This document shows positions 31,609-43,231 of a DNA stretch of 64,000 nucleotides, piece by piece (position 1 is the first letter of the stretch; every line of letters begins with the position of its first letter). The notes under the pieces are model-generated. The model saw only the letters and a program-made list of their open reading frames with translations, ran no database searches and was not told the origin of the DNA. The DNA comes from Enterobacterales bacterium CwR94 (GTDB taxonomy: Bacteria; Pseudomonadota; Gammaproteobacteria; Enterobacterales; Enterobacteriaceae). Both the position numbers and the translations under genes were made by a program. The stretch lies in the NCBI GenBank assembly GCA_002837195.1, contig KZ478063.1, positions 365,217 to 429,216 of the forward strand, read 5' to 3'.

Positions 31609-32460
31609 ATGGCTGATATTACCGCTGCACTGGTAAAAGAACTGCGCGAGCGCACTGGCGCTGGCATGATGGATTGCAAAAAAGCGCTGACTGAATCTGC
31701 TGGTGACATCGAGCTGGCGATTGAAAACATGCGTAAATCTGGCGCAATCAAAGCGGCTAAGAAAGCCGGTAACGTTGCTGCTGACGGCGTGATCAAAACC
31801 AAAATCGCTGACGGCTACGCGGTGATTCTGGAAGTAAACTGCCAAACTGACTTTGTTGCTAAAGATGCAGGTTTCCAGGCATTCGCAGACAAAGTGCTGG
31901 ATGCCGCTGCTGCGGGCAAAGTGACTGACGTTGAAGTGTTGAAAGCGCAGTTCGAAGAAGAGCGTGTTGCGCTGGTTGCTAAAATTGGCGAAAACATCAA
32001 CATTCGTCGCGTTGCCATTCTGGATGGTGCGCAGATGAATACCTATCTGCACGGCGCACGTATCGGCGTTCTGGTTTCTACCACTGGCGCGAGCGAAGAG
32101 CTGAGCAAGCAAATCGCCATGCACATTGCGGCAAGCAAGCCTGAGTTTGTGAAGCCAGAAGACGTTTCTGCTGAAGTGGTTGAGAAAGAGTTCCAGGTTC
32201 AGTTGGATATCGCCATGCAGTCTGGCAAGCCAAAAGAAATCGCAGAGAAAATGGTTGAAGGCCGTATGAAGAAATTCACCGGCGAAATCTCTCTGACAGG
32301 CCAGCCTTTCGTTATCGATCCAAGCAAAACTGTGGGTCAGGCGCTGAAAGAGCAGGGCGCAAATGTTACCAACTTCATCCGTTTCGAAGTGGGTGAAGGC
32401 ATCGAGAAAGTTGAAACTGATTTTGCTGCAGAAGTTGCGGCAATGTCTAAACAGTCTTAA
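31609..32460 (+). CDS. tsf: elongation factor Ts
   Basis: Nucleotide exchange factor that releases GDP from EF-Tu. The N-terminal UBA-like module ([20 protein letters not shown]) and the [10 protein letters not shown] motif, whose Asp-Phe intrudes near the EF-Tu magnesium site, are present. It has 283 residues, as in E. coli. The start at 31609 is chosen for the [10 protein letters not shown]-terminus. It is followed by a strong terminator. Confidence 0.99.
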   Translation: MADITAALVKELRERTGAGMMDCKKALTESAGDIELAIENMRKSGAIKAAKKAGNVAADGVIKTKIADGYAVILEVNCQTDFVAKDAGFQAFADKVLDAAAAGKVTDVEVLKAQFEEERVALVAKIGENINIRRVAILDGAQMNTYLHGARIGVLVSTTGASEELSKQIAMHIAASKPEFVKPEDVSAEVVEKEFQVQLDIAMQSGKPKEIAEKMVEGRMKKFTGEISLTGQPFVIDPSKTVGQALKEQGANVTNFIRFEVGEGIEKVETDFAAEVAAMSKQS

Positions 32461-32469
32461 TCGACTGTC

Positions 32470-32496
32470 AGAGCCGCCGCCAGGCGGCTCTTTTTT
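32470..32496 (+). terminator. rho-independent terminator after tsf
   Basis: AGAGCCGCC, loop GCCA-type turn, GGCGGCTCT and six T residues, beginning 10 bases past the tsf stop. Confidence 0.93.
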
Positions 32497-32616
32497 GCCC
32501 ATTTTCCGGGCAGACCGTTTTCAGCCTCATCCCAATAGCTTTTTGTCTGCTCAGACGGGATGATAGCAAAGATTAAAACACCTTCTCCTTCGACCATTGC
32601 TTTCAGGAATCACACC

Positions 32617-33342
32617 ATGGCGACCAATGCAAAACCTGTTTATCAACGAATTCTGCTTAAATTGAGTGGCGAAGCGCTGCAAGGTGCGGAGGGCTTCGGC
32701 ATCGATGCCAGCGTCCTCGATCGTATGGCGCAGGAAATCAAAGAACTGGTTGAACTGGGGATTCAGGTGGGCGTTGTTATTGGTGGCGGCAACTTGTTCC
32801 GTGGCGCTGGCCTGGCTCAGGCGGGAATGAACCGCGTTGTTGGCGATCACATGGGGATGCTTGCTACCGTGATGAACGGCCTGGCGATGCGTGATGCGTT
32901 GCACCGTGCCTATGTCAATGTGCGTCTGATGTCTGCTATCCCATTGAATGGCGTTTGCGATAACTACAACTGGGCGGAAGCAATTAGCCTGCTGCGTAAC
33001 AATCGCGTCGTGATCTTCTCCGCCGGTACGGGTAACCCGTTCTTCACCACCGATTCCGCCGCTTGTCTGCGTGGTATCGAAATTGAAGCTGACGTGGTGC
33101 TGAAAGCGACCAAAGTGGACGGTGTGTTCTCCGCCGATCCGGTGAAGAACCCGGATGCCACACTGCACGAGCAACTGACGTATACCGAAGTACTGGATCG
33201 CGAACTGAAAGTGATGGATCTGGCGGCCTTTACGCTGGCACGCGATCATCACTTGCCGATCCGCGTATTTAATATGAACAAGCCAGGTGCACTTCGCCGC
33301 GTGGTGATGGGTGAAAAAGAAGGCACGCTGATTACTCAGTAA
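32617..33342 (+). CDS. pyrH: UMP kinase
   Basis: Hexameric bacterial UMP kinase of the amino-acid kinase fold, phosphorylating UMP to UDP; activated by GTP and inhibited by UTP in E. coli. It has [11 protein letters not shown], the [13 protein letters not shown] phosphate loop, [13 protein letters not shown] and the [13 protein letters not shown] segment. The ATG at 32617 ([12 protein letters not shown]) gives 241 residues, matching E. coli. It lies between tsf and frr as usual. Confidence 0.98.
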   Translation: MATNAKPVYQRILLKLSGEALQGAEGFGIDASVLDRMAQEIKELVELGIQVGVVIGGGNLFRGAGLAQAGMNRVVGDHMGMLATVMNGLAMRDALHRAYVNVRLMSAIPLNGVCDNYNWAEAISLLRNNRVVIFSAGTGNPFFTTDSAACLRGIEIEADVVLKATKVDGVFSADPVKNPDATLHEQLTYTEVLDRELKVMDLAAFTLARDHHLPIRVFNMNKPGALRRVVMGEKEGTLITQ

Positions 33343-33501
33343 GCGTTTTTTGCGCCCGCCACGTAAGCATATGCATTTGTGCTGCTAAAATAAGGTATAT
33401 TCTGCGGGTGGCGAATACGCCAATGCCTTATGAAACAGACTGATCAGGCTCACAACCACTCTTGCTGAGCCTGCGAGTCACCAGAAATCAAGGGTTACAA
33501 C

Positions 33502-34059
33502 GTGATTAATGATATTAAGAAAGATGCTGACACGCGCATGGACAAATGTGTGGAAGCCTTCAAAAACCAGATCAGCAAAGTGCGCACCGGTCGTGCTTCG
33601 CCTTCACTGCTCGATGGCATTGTTGTTCCATACTACGGTACACCTACGCCACTGCGTCAGTTGGCTAGCGTCACGGTAGAAGACTCCCGTACGCTGAAAA
33701 TCAACGTGTTTGATCGCTCGTTAAGTGCGGCCGTTGAGAAGGCGATTATGACCTCTGATCTGGGGTTGAACCCAAGTTCAGCAGGCAGCGATATTCGTGT
33801 GCCTCTGCCAGCGCTGACTGAAGAACGTCGTAAAGATCTGATCAAGATCGTGCGTGGCGAAGCAGAGCAGGGCCGTGTGTCTGTGCGCAACGTGCGTCGT
33901 GACGCCAACGACAAGCTGAAAGCGCTGCTGAAAGACAAAGAAATCAGCGAAGATGATGAGCGCCGCGCTCAGGACGATGTGCAGAAACTGACTGATGCCG
34001 CGATCAAGAATGTCGATGCAGCATTGGCTGATAAAGAAAAGGAACTGATGGATTTCTAA
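33502..34059 (+). CDS. frr: ribosome recycling factor
   Basis: Splits post-termination ribosomes together with EF-G. It is a three-helix bundle with an inserted beta domain, 185 residues as in E. coli. Conserved motifs are [31 protein letters not shown] and [24 protein letters not shown]. It starts at GTG, as in E. coli, with an AAGGG ribosome site. A TATATT at 33396-33401, preceded by GG, may be the -10 of its own promoter, but no clear -35 is present. Confidence 0.98.
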   Translation: MINDIKKDADTRMDKCVEAFKNQISKVRTGRASPSLLDGIVVPYYGTPTPLRQLASVTVEDSRTLKINVFDRSLSAAVEKAIMTSDLGLNPSSAGSDIRVPLPALTEERRKDLIKIVRGEAEQGRVSVRNVRRDANDKLKALLKDKEISEDDERRAQDDVQKLTDAAIKNVDAALADKEKELMDF

Positions 34060-34072
34060 TCAATCCATCGTT

Positions 34073-34121
34073 AACGCCGTTAGTTAGGCGCGTGACCTGC
34101 GCGTCGCTGACGGCGTTTTTC
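34073..34121 (+). terminator. probable terminator after frr
   Basis: AACGCCGT and ACGGCGTT enclose a 29-base, GC-rich loop that can fold internally; TTTTCG follows. It lies 14 bases after the frr stop. Confidence 0.65.
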
Positions 34122-34168
34122 GTTTGCTCTGTCCGCAGGGCTGACACGACTACCGGATACTCACCCCC

Positions 34169-35365
34169 ATGAAGCAATTAACCATTCTCGGCTCAACCGG
34201 TTCGATTGGTACCAGCACACTTGCCGTCATTAAAGCGAATCCTGAACACTTTCAGGTAAAAGCGCTGGTGGCTGGACGCAATGTGGCGGTGATGCTGGAG
34301 CAGTGCCTGACTTTCCAACCTGCCTATGCTGCGATGTCAGATGCGTCGGCGGCGCAAGCCCTTCGCCAGCAGTTGCGTGAGGCGGGGTCGAAAACAGAAG
34401 TGCTCGCGGGTGAGCAGGCGGCCTGTGAGCTGGCGGCGTTATCTGATGTCGATATGGTGATGGCGGCGATTGTGGGTGCTGCGGGATTACTCCCGACGTT
34501 GGCTGCGGTTCAGGCAGGTAAAACTGTCCTGCTGGCGAACAAAGAGGCGCTTGTCACGTGCGGCCGCTTGTTTATGGATGCAGTGCGCGCGCATGGGGCG
34601 CAGTTGTTGCCGATAGACAGCGAGCATAATGCCATTTTTCAGAGTTTGCCTGCTGGTATCCAGCAACAGTTAGGGTACGCTGATCTTGAGCAATATGGTG
34701 TGAAAAGCATCATTCTCACGGGATCAGGTGGCCCTTTTCGTGACATGCCGTTGGACAGGCTTGGCAGTGTGACACCCGCTCAAGCCTGCGCGCATCCGAA
34801 TTGGTCAATGGGGCAAAAGATCTCCGTTGATTCTGCCACCATGATGAATAAAGGTCTGGAATATATTGAAGCCCGTTGGCTGTTTAACGCAGCGGCGAGT
34901 CAGATGGAAGTTGTTCTTCATCCACAATCGATGATCCACTCTATGGTGCGTTATCGCGATGGTAGTGTGCTGGCACAGTTAGGATCGCCGGACATGCGCA
35001 CTCCCATTGCTCACGCTATGGCGTGGCCCGCACGCGTGGATGCTGGCGTCGAGCATCTGGATTTCGTCAAAATGGGCACACTGACGTTCGCTGAACCGGA
35101 TTATCGCCGTTACCCCTGTTTGAAGCTGGCCATTGATGCTTGCCAACAGGGACAAGCGGCGACCACTGCGCTAAACGCCGCCAACGAAGTGGCTGTGGCG
35201 GCGTTCCTGGCAGGGCATATCACCTTTACTGACATCGCAGCGACCAATCATCAGGTGCTGGCAGAATTAAATCAGCCAGAACCGCAAGATGTGGCGGATG
35301 TTCTGGCAATTGATCAATGGGCACGCGCGCAGGCGAGAAGCGGATTGAAAACCCTAACTCGTTGA
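34169..35365 (+). CDS. dxr: 1-deoxy-D-xylulose 5-phosphate reductoisomerase
   Basis: Second step of the MEP isoprenoid pathway, converting DXP to MEP with NADPH; the target of fosmidomycin. It has the N-terminal NADPH motif [10 protein letters not shown] (about 8-17), the metal-binding [11 protein letters not shown] with Asp and Glu, the flexible [19 protein letters not shown] segment and the C-terminal helical domain. It has 398 residues, the E. coli length. It heads the envelope cluster and supplies isoprenoids to UppS next door. Confidence 0.98.
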   Translation: MKQLTILGSTGSIGTSTLAVIKANPEHFQVKALVAGRNVAVMLEQCLTFQPAYAAMSDASAAQALRQQLREAGSKTEVLAGEQAACELAALSDVDMVMAAIVGAAGLLPTLAAVQAGKTVLLANKEALVTCGRLFMDAVRAHGAQLLPIDSEHNAIFQSLPAGIQQQLGYADLEQYGVKSIILTGSGGPFRDMPLDRLGSVTPAQACAHPNWSMGQKISVDSATMMNKGLEYIEARWLFNAAASQMEVVLHPQSMIHSMVRYRDGSVLAQLGSPDMRTPIAHAMAWPARVDAGVEHLDFVKMGTLTFAEPDYRRYPCLKLAIDACQQGQAATTALNAANEVAVAAFLAGHITFTDIAATNHQVLAELNQPEPQDVADVLAIDQWARAQARSGLKTLTR

Positions 35366-35463
35366 TGTTTAGTCGAGGTTCTGACCTGCGTGTGTTTGTC
35401 GCTATCAGTCAGAGGTGATATAGTCACTCGCTCCGTTTTAACGGAGTCGGGACGGATCCGGAA

Positions 35464-35487
35464 AGCCGTGTTCAGCACGGCTTTTTT
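35464..35487 (+). terminator. terminator between dxr and uppS
   Basis: AGCCGTG, loop TTCAG, CACGGCT plus a run of six T. A second small stem (CTCCGT...ACGGAG) lies just upstream at 35430-35445. Together they suggest that uppS and downstream genes also need their own promoter. Confidence 0.85.
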
Positions 35488-35548
35488 ACGCAATAGCGTT
35501 GTTATTCCAGAACCGTCATATTTCTGCGATAGGAAATAAATACGCGTT

Positions 35549-36301
35549 ATGTCGTCCGATAAAGTATTAAAAACCGACAACGAAGTCGGCCTTAAACCTC
35601 GCCATGTGGCTATCATTATGGATGGCAACGGGCGTTGGGCGAAACAGCGCGGTAAATTACGCATTTCTGGCCATAAAGCAGGCGTAAAATCAGTTCGACG
35701 GGCAGTGAGTTTTGCCGTCAGTCAAAAGTTAGATGCGTTAACGCTTTATGCCTTTAGCAGTGAAAACTGGAGTCGTCCGCAGCAGGAAGTGTCTGCATTG
35801 ATGGAGTTGTTCATCTGGGCGCTCGACAGTGAAGTGAAAAGTCTGCATAAGCACAATGTTCGCCTCAAGATTATTGGTGACATTAGCCGCTTTAGCGCAC
35901 GTCTTCAGGATCGTATTCATCATGCTGAGGAACTGACGCAACAAAATGATGGACTCACCCTCAACATTGCCGCGAATTATGGTGGCCGTTGGGATATTAT
36001 TCAGGGCGTCAGAAAGGTCGTTGAACAGGTGCAAGAAGGCTTGTTACGCGCGGATGAGATCGAGGATATACACTTGTCTCGCCACCTTTGCTTGCAGGAA
36101 CTGGCGCCTGTGGATTTACTTATAAGGACCAGCGGAGAACATCGGATCAGTAATTTCCTTATTTGGCAGATTGCCTATGCGGAACTCTATTTCACCGATG
36201 TGCTTTGGCCTGATTTTGATGAACAAGTTTTTGAAGGTGCACTGAATGCATTCGCAACACGAGAGCGTCGGTTTGGCGGGACGGCACCTGAAGACGCGTA
36301 A
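35549..36301 (+). CDS. uppS: undecaprenyl diphosphate synthase
   Basis: cis-Prenyltransferase that makes the C55 carrier for peptidoglycan and O-antigen by adding eight isopentenyl units to farnesyl diphosphate. The catalytic Asp25 is in IIMDGNGRWAK, followed by GHKAG, LYAFSSENWSRP, NIAANYGGRWDI and RTSGEHRISNFLIWQ. It has 250 residues; the N-terminus differs from E. coli but has normal length. It is also called ispU. It is the first gene after the dxr terminator. Confidence 0.97.
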   Translation: MSSDKVLKTDNEVGLKPRHVAIIMDGNGRWAKQRGKLRISGHKAGVKSVRRAVSFAVSQKLDALTLYAFSSENWSRPQQEVSALMELFIWALDSEVKSLHKHNVRLKIIGDISRFSARLQDRIHHAEELTQQNDGLTLNIAANYGGRWDIIQGVRKVVEQVQEGLLRADEIEDIHLSRHLCLQELAPVDLLIRTSGEHRISNFLIWQIAYAELYFTDVLWPDFDEQVFEGALNAFATRERRFGGTAPEDA

Positions 36302-36319
36302 GCGTTCTGGAGGGTACAT

Positions 36320-37177
36320 TTGCTGAAGTCTCGTCTTATCACCGCGTTTATCCTGATACCCGTTGTCATTGCGGCCCTATTCTTATTGCCGCCCGCGGGT
36401 TTTGCTATTACAACCCTCGTCATTTGCATGTTGGCGGCGTGGGAGTGGGGGCAATTGGCAGGCTTTAAAACGCGTCATCAGCGCATTTGGATTGCCGTAC
36501 TCTGCGGTCTTCTGTTGGCGTTGATGCTCTTCACCTTACCCGCCTATCAACATTCCGCTGATGTGCTACGCATCCAGACTTCTCTGTGGGTGGCCCTTGG
36601 TTGGTGGATTGTCGCGTTATTATTAGTGCTGACGTACCCCGGATCGGCGTCCATGTGGCGCGGCTCTCAGCCATTACGTTTACTGTTTGGCGTATTAACC
36701 ATTGTTCCCTTCTTTTGGGGCATGTTAGCGCTGCGCCAGTTTCACTACGATACCGATCACGCGACAGGCGCATGGTGGCTGCTTTACGTCATGATCCTCG
36801 TGTGGGGGGCCGATTCCGGTGCTTATCTGTTTGGCAAAATGCTGGGTAAGCACAAACTGGCCCCGAAAGTCTCACCGGGTAAAACATGGGAAGGGTTTAT
36901 CGGGGGCCTAATCACCTCAGCGCTGATCGCCTGCCTATTTGGCTGGTTGGCACCCTTAGCGGTTTCTACCACTGTGCTTCTCACCTGCTCTGTGGTTGCC
37001 GCTCTGGCATCAGTACTGGGCGATTTGACGGAAAGCATGTTTAAGCGTGAAGCGGGGATTAAAGACAGCGGTAACCTTATCCCAGGCCACGGTGGTATTC
37101 TTGACCGTATAGACAGTTTAACCGCAGCAGTCCCGGTATTTGCCTGCTTACTGCTGCTGGTGTTTGGCACCTTATAA
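36320..37177 (+). CDS. cdsA: phosphatidate cytidylyltransferase, TTG start
   Basis: Makes CDP-diacylglycerol, the precursor of all phospholipids, at the inner membrane. It is very hydrophobic (about eight membrane helices) and ends with the CDP-alcohol-synthase signature [36 protein letters not shown]. It starts at TTG 36320 behind GGAGGG. The 285-residue product has exactly the E. coli length and start (MLKSRLI), which supports the TTG. The gap to uppS is 18 bases. Confidence 0.96.
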   Translation: MLKSRLITAFILIPVVIAALFLLPPAGFAITTLVICMLAAWEWGQLAGFKTRHQRIWIAVLCGLLLALMLFTLPAYQHSADVLRIQTSLWVALGWWIVALLLVLTYPGSASMWRGSQPLRLLFGVLTIVPFFWGMLALRQFHYDTDHATGAWWLLYVMILVWGADSGAYLFGKMLGKHKLAPKVSPGKTWEGFIGGLITSALIACLFGWLAPLAVSTTVLLTCSVVAALASVLGDLTESMFKREAGIKDSGNLIPGHGGILDRIDSLTAAVPVFACLLLLVFGTL

Positions 37178-37185
37178 GGACGATT

Positions 37186-38535
37186 ATGCTGAGTGTGCTT
37201 TGGAGTCTTGCTGCTTTTATCATCGCACTTGGCGTATTGATTACGGTGCATGAATTTGGCCATTTTTGGGTCGCCCGTCGCTGTGGCGTACACGTTGAGC
37301 GTTTTTCCGTAGGATTTGGTAAAGCGCTATGGCGTCGTCGTGATAAACGCGGCACGGAGTACGTGCTGGCGATGATCCCCTTGGGTGGCTACGTTAAGAT
37401 GCTCGATGAACGCGTTGAAAGCGTTACTCCCGAGCAGCGCCATCTGGCGTTTAACAACAAAACCGTTGCCCAACGTGCTGCGATCATTAGCGCAGGTCCT
37501 CTGGCGAATTTCATCTTTGCCGTCTTTGCTTACTGGCTGGTTTTTATTATCGGTGTACCGGGTGTACGCCCGGTAATTGGCGAAATTGTGAACGGTTCGG
37601 TGGCTGCCAGCGCGGAAATTCGCCCAGGTATGGAACTTAAGGCCGTAGATGGTATCGAAACGCCTGATTGGGATGCTGTGAGAATGGCGCTGGTCGGCAA
37701 AATTGGTGATGAGTCAGCAACGGTAAGTTTGGCCCCCTTTGGTTCAAATGCCGTTGAAGACAAGACACTTGATTTACGCCACTGGAAATTTGAGCCCGAT
37801 AAGCAGGATCCGGTTGTGGCGCTGGGCATTCGCCCACGTGGCCCGCAGATTGAAACCGTCCTTGCTGAAGTGCAGGCAAATTCCGCCGCCAGCAAAGCGG
37901 GTTTGCAAGCCGGCGACAGGATCGTTAAAGTCGAAGGCCAGCCTCTGGAGCAGTGGCAGACTTTTGTCACTCTGGTGCGTGATAACCCAGGCAAAGCGAT
38001 TGGGTTAGATGTTGAGCGCAATGGCGAAACGTTAGCGCTGTCGCTGACGCCGGAAGTGAAAGCAGGACGTGAAGGGGAAGGGTTTGCCGGCGTTATTCCG
38101 CGCATCATTCCTCTGCCAGAAGAATACAGAACGGTACGTCAGTACGGGCCTTTTGCCGCATTTGCAGAGGCCAGTGATAAAACGTGGCAACTGATGAAAC
38201 TGACAGTCAGTATGCTAGGTAAGCTGATTACAGGTGATGTGAAGCTGAATAACCTGAGCGGGCCAATTTCAATTGCTCAAGGTGCAGGGATGTCAGCAGA
38301 GTATGGGTTGATTTATTATCTGATGTTTCTTGCGTTGATTAGCGTCAACCTTGGCATCATCAACCTGTTCCCATTACCGGTATTAGATGGTGGTCATCTG
38401 CTGTTCCTCGCGATCGAGAAGATCAAAGGGGGGCCGGTGTCCGAACGAGTTCAGGACTTCAGTTATCGCATTGGCTCAATTTTGCTGGTGTTGTTAATGG
38501 GGCTTGCACTTTTCAATGATTTCTCTCGCCTGTAA
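37186..38535 (+). CDS. rseP: site-2 protease RseP
   Basis: Intramembrane zinc metalloprotease that cuts RseA after DegS, releasing sigma-E; it also clears signal-peptide remnants. The active-site HEFGH lies at 22-26 in the first membrane helix and the LDGG motif near residue 400 in the third. Two PDZ domains lie between. It has 449 residues (E. coli 450). Located beside bamA and skp, it links outer-membrane assembly to the stress response that also drives degP. Confidence 0.97.
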   Translation: MLSVLWSLAAFIIALGVLITVHEFGHFWVARRCGVHVERFSVGFGKALWRRRDKRGTEYVLAMIPLGGYVKMLDERVESVTPEQRHLAFNNKTVAQRAAIISAGPLANFIFAVFAYWLVFIIGVPGVRPVIGEIVNGSVAASAEIRPGMELKAVDGIETPDWDAVRMALVGKIGDESATVSLAPFGSNAVEDKTLDLRHWKFEPDKQDPVVALGIRPRGPQIETVLAEVQANSAASKAGLQAGDRIVKVEGQPLEQWQTFVTLVRDNPGKAIGLDVERNGETLALSLTPEVKAGREGEGFAGVIPRIIPLPEEYRTVRQYGPFAAFAEASDKTWQLMKLTVSMLGKLITGDVKLNNLSGPISIAQGAGMSAEYGLIYYLMFLALISVNLGIINLFPLPVLDGGHLLFLAIEKIKGGPVSERVQDFSYRIGSILLVLLMGLALFNDFSRL

Positions 38536-38579
38536 CAGTAAGTGCGCTGAGAGTTGGCTAGGAAGAACGCATAAAAACG

Positions 38580-40988
38580 ATGGCGATGAAAAAGTTGCTT
38601 ATAGCGTCGCTGCTGTTCAGCAGCGCCACCGTATACGGTGCAGACGATTTCGTAGTGAGAGACATTCATTTCGAAGGCCTGCAGCGAGTCGCTGTCGGTG
38701 CGGCATTGCTGAGTATGCCGGTTCGCGTCGGAGATACCATTTCGGATGAAGACATCAGTAACACCATCCGTTCATTGTTCGCGACAGGGAACTTTGAAGA
38801 TGTGCAGGTGTTACGTGACGGTCAGACCCTGATTGCTCAGGTGAAAGAGCGTCCGACCATTGCCAGCATCACGTTCTCCGGCAACAAAGCGGTGAAAGAG
38901 GAGCAGCTCAAGCAGAACCTTGAAGCATCAGGTGTTCGCGTGGGTGAGGCGCTGGATCGCACGACAATCTCTTCCATCGAGAAGGGGCTCGAAGATTTCT
39001 ATTACAGCGTGGGCAAATACAGTGCCAGCGTGAAAGCGGTTGTTACACCGCTGCCGCGTAACCGCGTTGATTTGAAACTGGTGTTTACCGAAGGGGTCTC
39101 TGCAAAAATTCAGCAGATCAACATCGTCGGTAACAAAGCGTTTAGCTCTGAAGAATTGATCTCCCGTTTCCAACTGCGTGATGAAGTGCCGTGGTGGAAC
39201 CTGGTCGGCGATCGTAAATATCAGAAGCAAAAGCTGGCGGGCGACCTCGAAACGCTGCGCAGTTTCTATCTGGATCGCGGCTATGCCCGTTTTAACATTG
39301 ATTCGACGCAAGTGAGTTTGACGCCAGATAAAAAAGGCATCTACATCACACTGAACATCAATGAAGGCGAACAATACAAATTGTCTGGCGTTGTCGTTAA
39401 TGGCAACCTGGCGGGTCACTCAGCGGAAATCGAAGGGCTGACCAAGATTCAGCCCGGCGAACTGTATAACGGCACGAAAGTGACGCGTATGGAAGACGAC
39501 ATCAAGAAACTGTTGGGTCGTTATGGCTATGCCTATCCGCGCGTAGTAACACAGCCGCAAATCGATGATGCGGATAAGACCGTGAAGCTGAATGTGAACG
39601 TTGATGCGGGCAACCGTTATTACGTGCGCAAAATTCGCTTTGAAGGCAATGACACTTCCAAAGATGCGGTGCTCCGTCGTGAGATGCGTCAAATGGAAGG
39701 TGCCTGGTTGGGCAGCGATCTGGTTGAGCAGGGTAAAGAGCGTCTGAACCGCTTAGGCTATTTTGAAACGGTAGATACTGACACACAACGTGTTTCAGGC
39801 TCTCCAGACCAGGTTGATGTGGTCTATAAAGTTAAAGAGCGTAATACCGGTACCTTTAACTTTGGTGTTGGTTACGGCACAGAAAGTGGCGTGAGCTTCC
39901 AGGTTGGCGTGTCGCAGGACAACTGGTTGGGCACCGGTAACACGGTGAGCATCAGCGGAACCAAAAACGACTACCAAACCTATGCTGAATTCTCATTGAC
40001 CGATCCGTACTTTACCGTAGACGGTGTGAGCCTTGGCGGACGCATCTTCTATAATGACTTTAAGGCGGATGATGCTGACCTGTCAGACTACACCAATAAG
40101 TCGTACGGTGTTGATGGCACGCTGGGCTTCCCAATCAATGAAAACAACACGTTGCGTGTAGGCTTAGGCTACGTTCATAACGCCTTGTCCGACATGCAAC
40201 CGCAAATTGCGATGTGGCGCTATCTGCGTTCGGTAGGCCAGGATCCAACGCTGCAATCTACACCAGATTTTAGCGCGGATGACTTCACCTTTAACTATGG
40301 TTGGACGTTTAACAATCTGGACCGCGGATTCTTCCCAACGTCAGGTAATCGTACCAACTTGAACGGTAAAGTTACCATTCCGGGTTCGGATAACGCCTTC
40401 TACAAGGTTACGCTGGATACCGTTCAGTACGTGCCGCTGAATGAAGATCGCACCTGGGTCGTGTTGGGACGTGGCCGTGTCGGTTACGGTGACGGAATCG
40501 GCGATAAAGAAATGCCGTTCTATGAGAACTTCTATGCCGGTGGTTCTAGCACTGTGCGTGGTTTCCGTTCCAATAACATCGGCCCGAAAGCGGTGTATTA
40601 CAACTCAAACACCTACAAGTGTACGAGTACAACCGCGGCAATCTGTGGTTCGGATGATGCCGTTGGTGGTAACGCCATGGCGGTTGCCAGCGCCGAGTTG
40701 ATTACACCAACTCCGTTCCTCAGCGAGAAATACGCGAACTCTGTCCGTACTTCTCTGTTCGTGGATGCGGGTACCGTTTGGGATACAAACTGGCAGAACA
40801 CCGCTCAGACCCAGGCGTACGGTGTGCCTGATTACAGCGATCCGAGTAACATTCGTGTTTCTGCGGGTCTGGCCTTACAGTGGATGTCACCACTGGGACC
40901 GCTGGTCTTCTCCTACGCCCAGCCGGTTAAAAAGTATGATGGAGACAAAGCTGAGCAATTCCAGTTTAACATTGGTAAAACCTGGTAA
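38580..40988 (+). CDS. bamA: outer-membrane protein assembly factor BamA
   Basis: Essential core of the BAM machine that folds beta-barrel proteins into the outer membrane. It has a signal peptide (1-20, TVYGA), five POTRA domains (about 24-420) and a 16-strand barrel. The conserved VRGF of loop 6 is intact ([10 protein letters not shown]), as is the terminal FQFNIGKTW with its aromatic end. Loop 6 carries two cysteines ([15 protein letters not shown]), as in E. coli. It has 802 residues against 810; the shortening is in the surface loops. The start has AAGAACGC upstream and only a modest ribosome site. Confidence 0.98.
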   Translation: MAMKKLLIASLLFSSATVYGADDFVVRDIHFEGLQRVAVGAALLSMPVRVGDTISDEDISNTIRSLFATGNFEDVQVLRDGQTLIAQVKERPTIASITFSGNKAVKEEQLKQNLEASGVRVGEALDRTTISSIEKGLEDFYYSVGKYSASVKAVVTPLPRNRVDLKLVFTEGVSAKIQQINIVGNKAFSSEELISRFQLRDEVPWWNLVGDRKYQKQKLAGDLETLRSFYLDRGYARFNIDSTQVSLTPDKKGIYITLNINEGEQYKLSGVVVNGNLAGHSAEIEGLTKIQPGELYNGTKVTRMEDDIKKLLGRYGYAYPRVVTQPQIDDADKTVKLNVNVDAGNRYYVRKIRFEGNDTSKDAVLRREMRQMEGAWLGSDLVEQGKERLNRLGYFETVDTDTQRVSGSPDQVDVVYKVKERNTGTFNFGVGYGTESGVSFQVGVSQDNWLGTGNTVSISGTKNDYQTYAEFSLTDPYFTVDGVSLGGRIFYNDFKADDADLSDYTNKSYGVDGTLGFPINENNTLRVGLGYVHNALSDMQPQIAMWRYLRSVGQDPTLQSTPDFSADDFTFNYGWTFNNLDRGFFPTSGNRTNLNGKVTIPGSDNAFYKVTLDTVQYVPLNEDRTWVVLGRGRVGYGDGIGDKEMPFYENFYAGGSSTVRGFRSNNIGPKAVYYNSNTYKCTSTTAAICGSDDAVGGNAMAVASAELITPTPFLSEKYANSVRTSLFVDAGTVWDTNWQNTAQTQAYGVPDYSDPSNIRVSAGLALQWMSPLGPLVFSYAQPVKKYDGDKAEQFQFNIGKTW

Positions 40989-41030
40989 TGCCTCTGCAAG
41001 GAAGCATCAAGTAAGTATCGTGATGTCTGT

Positions 41031-41057
41031 GAGCTATCCAGATTATTCGGATAGCTC
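41031..41057. repeat. perfect inverted repeat between bamA and skp
   Basis: GAGCTATCC, loop AGATTATTC, GGATAGCTC: nine perfect pairs, 42 bases after the bamA stop, with no T run. A second short repeat, GTGTC-tgatt-GACAC, follows at 41072-41086. Together they occupy most of the 123-base gap before skp. They may stabilise or process the mRNA; function unknown. Confidence 0.6.
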
Positions 41058-41111
41058 AGGTCACGCAAAAGGTGTCTGATTGACACAAACGGTGATGGTA
41101 AGGAGTAAATA

Positions 41112-41609
41112 GTGAAAAAGTTGTTGTGTGCCGCAGGTCTGGGTTTAGCATTAGCTGCTTCAGCAGGCGTTCAGGCTGCTGACAAAATTGCAGTCGTCAA
41201 CGTTTCCAGCATTTTCCAACAGTTACCGCAGCGTGCGACAGTTGCGAAACAGCTTGAGAATGAATTCAAAGGCCGCGCAAGCGAGCTGCAGAAAATGGAA
41301 GGCGACCTGCAAACTAAAATGCAGCGTCTGCAGCGTGATGGTTCTACCATGAAAGCCAGCGACCGTAGTCGTCTTGAAAAAGACGTGATGGCGCAGCGTG
41401 AAACCTTCTCGGGTAAAGCACAGGCGTTTGAGCAAGATAACCGCCGCCGCCAGACCGAAGAGCGTAACAAAATTCTGAGCCGCATCCAGGATGCAGTGAA
41501 GAAAGTTGCGGCTGACGATGGCTACGATGTGGTTATCGATGCGAATGCTGTGGCGTATGCTGCTAACGCGAAAGACATCACTGCTGACGTTCTGAAACAG
41601 GTTAAATAA
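41112..41609 (+). CDS. skp: periplasmic chaperone Skp, GTG start
   Basis: Trimeric jellyfish-shaped chaperone that carries unfolded outer-membrane proteins to BamA. A signal peptide (1-22, GVQAAD) is followed by a beta core and long coiled-coil arms ([20 protein letters not shown] to [16 protein letters not shown]). The 165-residue chain is slightly longer than E. coli Skp. It begins at GTG behind AAGGAG. It is three bases from lpxD, so bamA, skp and lipid A genes are expressed together. Confidence 0.97.
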   Translation: MKKLLCAAGLGLALAASAGVQAADKIAVVNVSSIFQQLPQRATVAKQLENEFKGRASELQKMEGDLQTKMQRLQRDGSTMKASDRSRLEKDVMAQRETFSGKAQAFEQDNRRRQTEERNKILSRIQDAVKKVAADDGYDVVIDANAVAYAANAKDITADVLKQVK

Positions 41610-41612
41610 TAC

Positions 41613-42635
41613 ATGTCATCTATTCGACTGGCTGATTTAGCCCAGCAGTTGGATGCAGAATTGCACGGAGATGGCGAACTCGCCATCTCCGGCATTGCTT
41701 CAATGCAATCCGCCCAATCCGGTCAAATTACCTTTCTTTCTAACAGTCGTTATCGTGAACAAATGGCACAGTGCCAGGCTTCTGCCGTCGTTCTTACTGC
41801 TGAAGACCTCCCATTTTGCCAGTCTGCGGCGTTAGTGGTGAAGAATCCCTACCTGACGTACGCGCGCATGGCGCAAATTTTGGATACCACACCGCAGCCG
41901 GCGGAAGATATCGCGCCAAGCGCGGTGATCGATCCCAGTGTAAAACGGGGTCATCAGGTTTCTATCGGTGCTAATGCGGTGATCGAAGCCGGTGTTGAAC
42001 TGGGTGACAACGTGGTTATCGGTCCTGGATGTTTTGTGGGCAAACGCACGCGAATTGGCGCCGGGACGCGTTTGTGGGCGAATGTCACCATCTACCATGA
42101 CATCTCTATTGGCGAGTCCTGTCTGATTCAGTCAGGTACGGTTATTGGTGCCGATGGTTTTGGATATGCGAACGATCGGGGAAATTGGGTTAAAATTCCT
42201 CAGCTTGGCAGCGTCATTATCGGCGATCGTGTCGAAATTGGTGCCTGTACCACCATCGATCGTGGTGCGCTGGATAACACACAGATCGGGAATGGTGTTA
42301 TTATAGATAACCAGTGTCAGATTGCGCACAACGTTGTGATTGGCGACAATACCGCAGTTGCGGGTGGCGTTATCATGGCGGGCAGTCTGAAAATTGGCCG
42401 TTATTGCATGATTGGCGGTGCCAGCGTTATCAACGGCCACATGGAAATCTGTGACAAAGTAACGGTGACCGGTATGGGGATGGTGATGCGTCCAATTACT
42501 GAGCCGGGTGTCTATTCCTCAGGGATCCCGTTACAACCCAATAAAACCTGGCGCAAAACTGCCGCGTTGGTAATGAATATCGATGAAATAAGCAAACGCT
42601 TAAAAGCCATCGAGCGTAAAGTCAATCACGACTGA
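41613..42635 (+). CDS. lpxD: UDP-3-O-(3-hydroxymyristoyl)glucosamine N-acyltransferase
   Basis: Third step of lipid A synthesis, transferring a 3-hydroxymyristoyl chain from acyl carrier protein to the 2-amino group. It has an N-terminal uridine-binding domain (about 1-100) and then a left-handed beta-helix of hexapeptide repeats with catalytic His239 (QIAHNVVIG). It has 340 residues, near the E. coli 341. It starts three bases after skp. Confidence 0.97.
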   Translation: MSSIRLADLAQQLDAELHGDGELAISGIASMQSAQSGQITFLSNSRYREQMAQCQASAVVLTAEDLPFCQSAALVVKNPYLTYARMAQILDTTPQPAEDIAPSAVIDPSVKRGHQVSIGANAVIEAGVELGDNVVIGPGCFVGKRTRIGAGTRLWANVTIYHDISIGESCLIQSGTVIGADGFGYANDRGNWVKIPQLGSVIIGDRVEIGACTTIDRGALDNTQIGNGVIIDNQCQIAHNVVIGDNTAVAGGVIMAGSLKIGRYCMIGGASVINGHMEICDKVTVTGMGMVMRPITEPGVYSSGIPLQPNKTWRKTAALVMNIDEISKRLKAIERKVNHD

Positions 42636-42702
42636 TCGCCTTCCCACGCGCGACCGGCTTACACAACGACGTAATGTGGAGCAAGGAAGCCAGACTGATT
42701 TG

Positions 42703-42729
42703 CGGCCTGCGAATAGATTTTGCAGGCCG
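42703..42729 (+). terminator. stem-loop in the lpxD-fabZ gap
   Basis: CGGCCTGC, an 11-base loop, GCAGGCCG, followed by the weakly T-rich TGTTATTGTTG. It lies in a 137-base gap inside an otherwise tight operon, so it could be a partial terminator or an mRNA-processing stem. Confidence 0.5.
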
Positions 42730-42772
42730 TGTTATTGTTGCCATCAGAATTTTTTAGGACAGGAAGAGTATT

Positions 42773-43228
42773 TTGACTACTGAAACTCATACTCTGAAAA
42801 TTGAAGAGATTATTGAACTGCTGCCACACCGTTACCCGTTTTTGCTGGTTGATCGCGTGCTGGAATTTGAAGAGCATAAGTATCTTCGTGCGGTGAAAAA
42901 TGTGTCCGTTAACGAGCCGTTTTTCCAGGGCCACTTCCCTGGTAAGCCGATTTTCCCGGGCGTTTTGATCCTGGAAGCCATGGCGCAAGCTACGGGCATT
43001 CTGGCGTTTAAAAGCGTGGGTAAACTGGAACCGGGCGAGTTGTACTATTTTGCCGGTATTGACGATGCACGCTTTAAGCGTCCGGTGGTGCCTGGGGACC
43101 AAATGATCATGGAAGTCACCTTTGAAAAAACCCGCCGTGGTCTGACGCGTTTTAAAGGTGTGGCGACCGTTGACGGTAAAATCGTTTGCGAAGCGACCAT
43201 GATGTGTGCCCGCAGCCGGGAGGCGTAA
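42773..43228 (+). CDS. fabZ: 3-hydroxyacyl-ACP dehydratase FabZ, TTG start
   Basis: Hot-dog-fold dehydratase of fatty acid elongation, which competes with LpxA for 3-hydroxymyristoyl-ACP. The catalytic His54 ([13 protein letters not shown]) and Glu68 (ILEAMAQ) are present. It has 151 residues, as in E. coli, where the gene also begins at TTG. An AGGAAGAG ribosome site precedes it. It is three bases from lpxA. Confidence 0.98.
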   Translation: MTTETHTLKIEEIIELLPHRYPFLLVDRVLEFEEHKYLRAVKNVSVNEPFFQGHFPGKPIFPGVLILEAMAQATGILAFKSVGKLEPGELYYFAGIDDARFKRPVVPGDQMIMEVTFEKTRRGLTRFKGVATVDGKIVCEATMMCARSREA

Positions 43229-43231
43229 TAC

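Noticed and set aside
31471..32502. 343-codon open frame antisense to tsf
   Set aside because: It covers tsf and its terminators, its translation has no family features, and its composition mirrors the strong codon bias of tsf.
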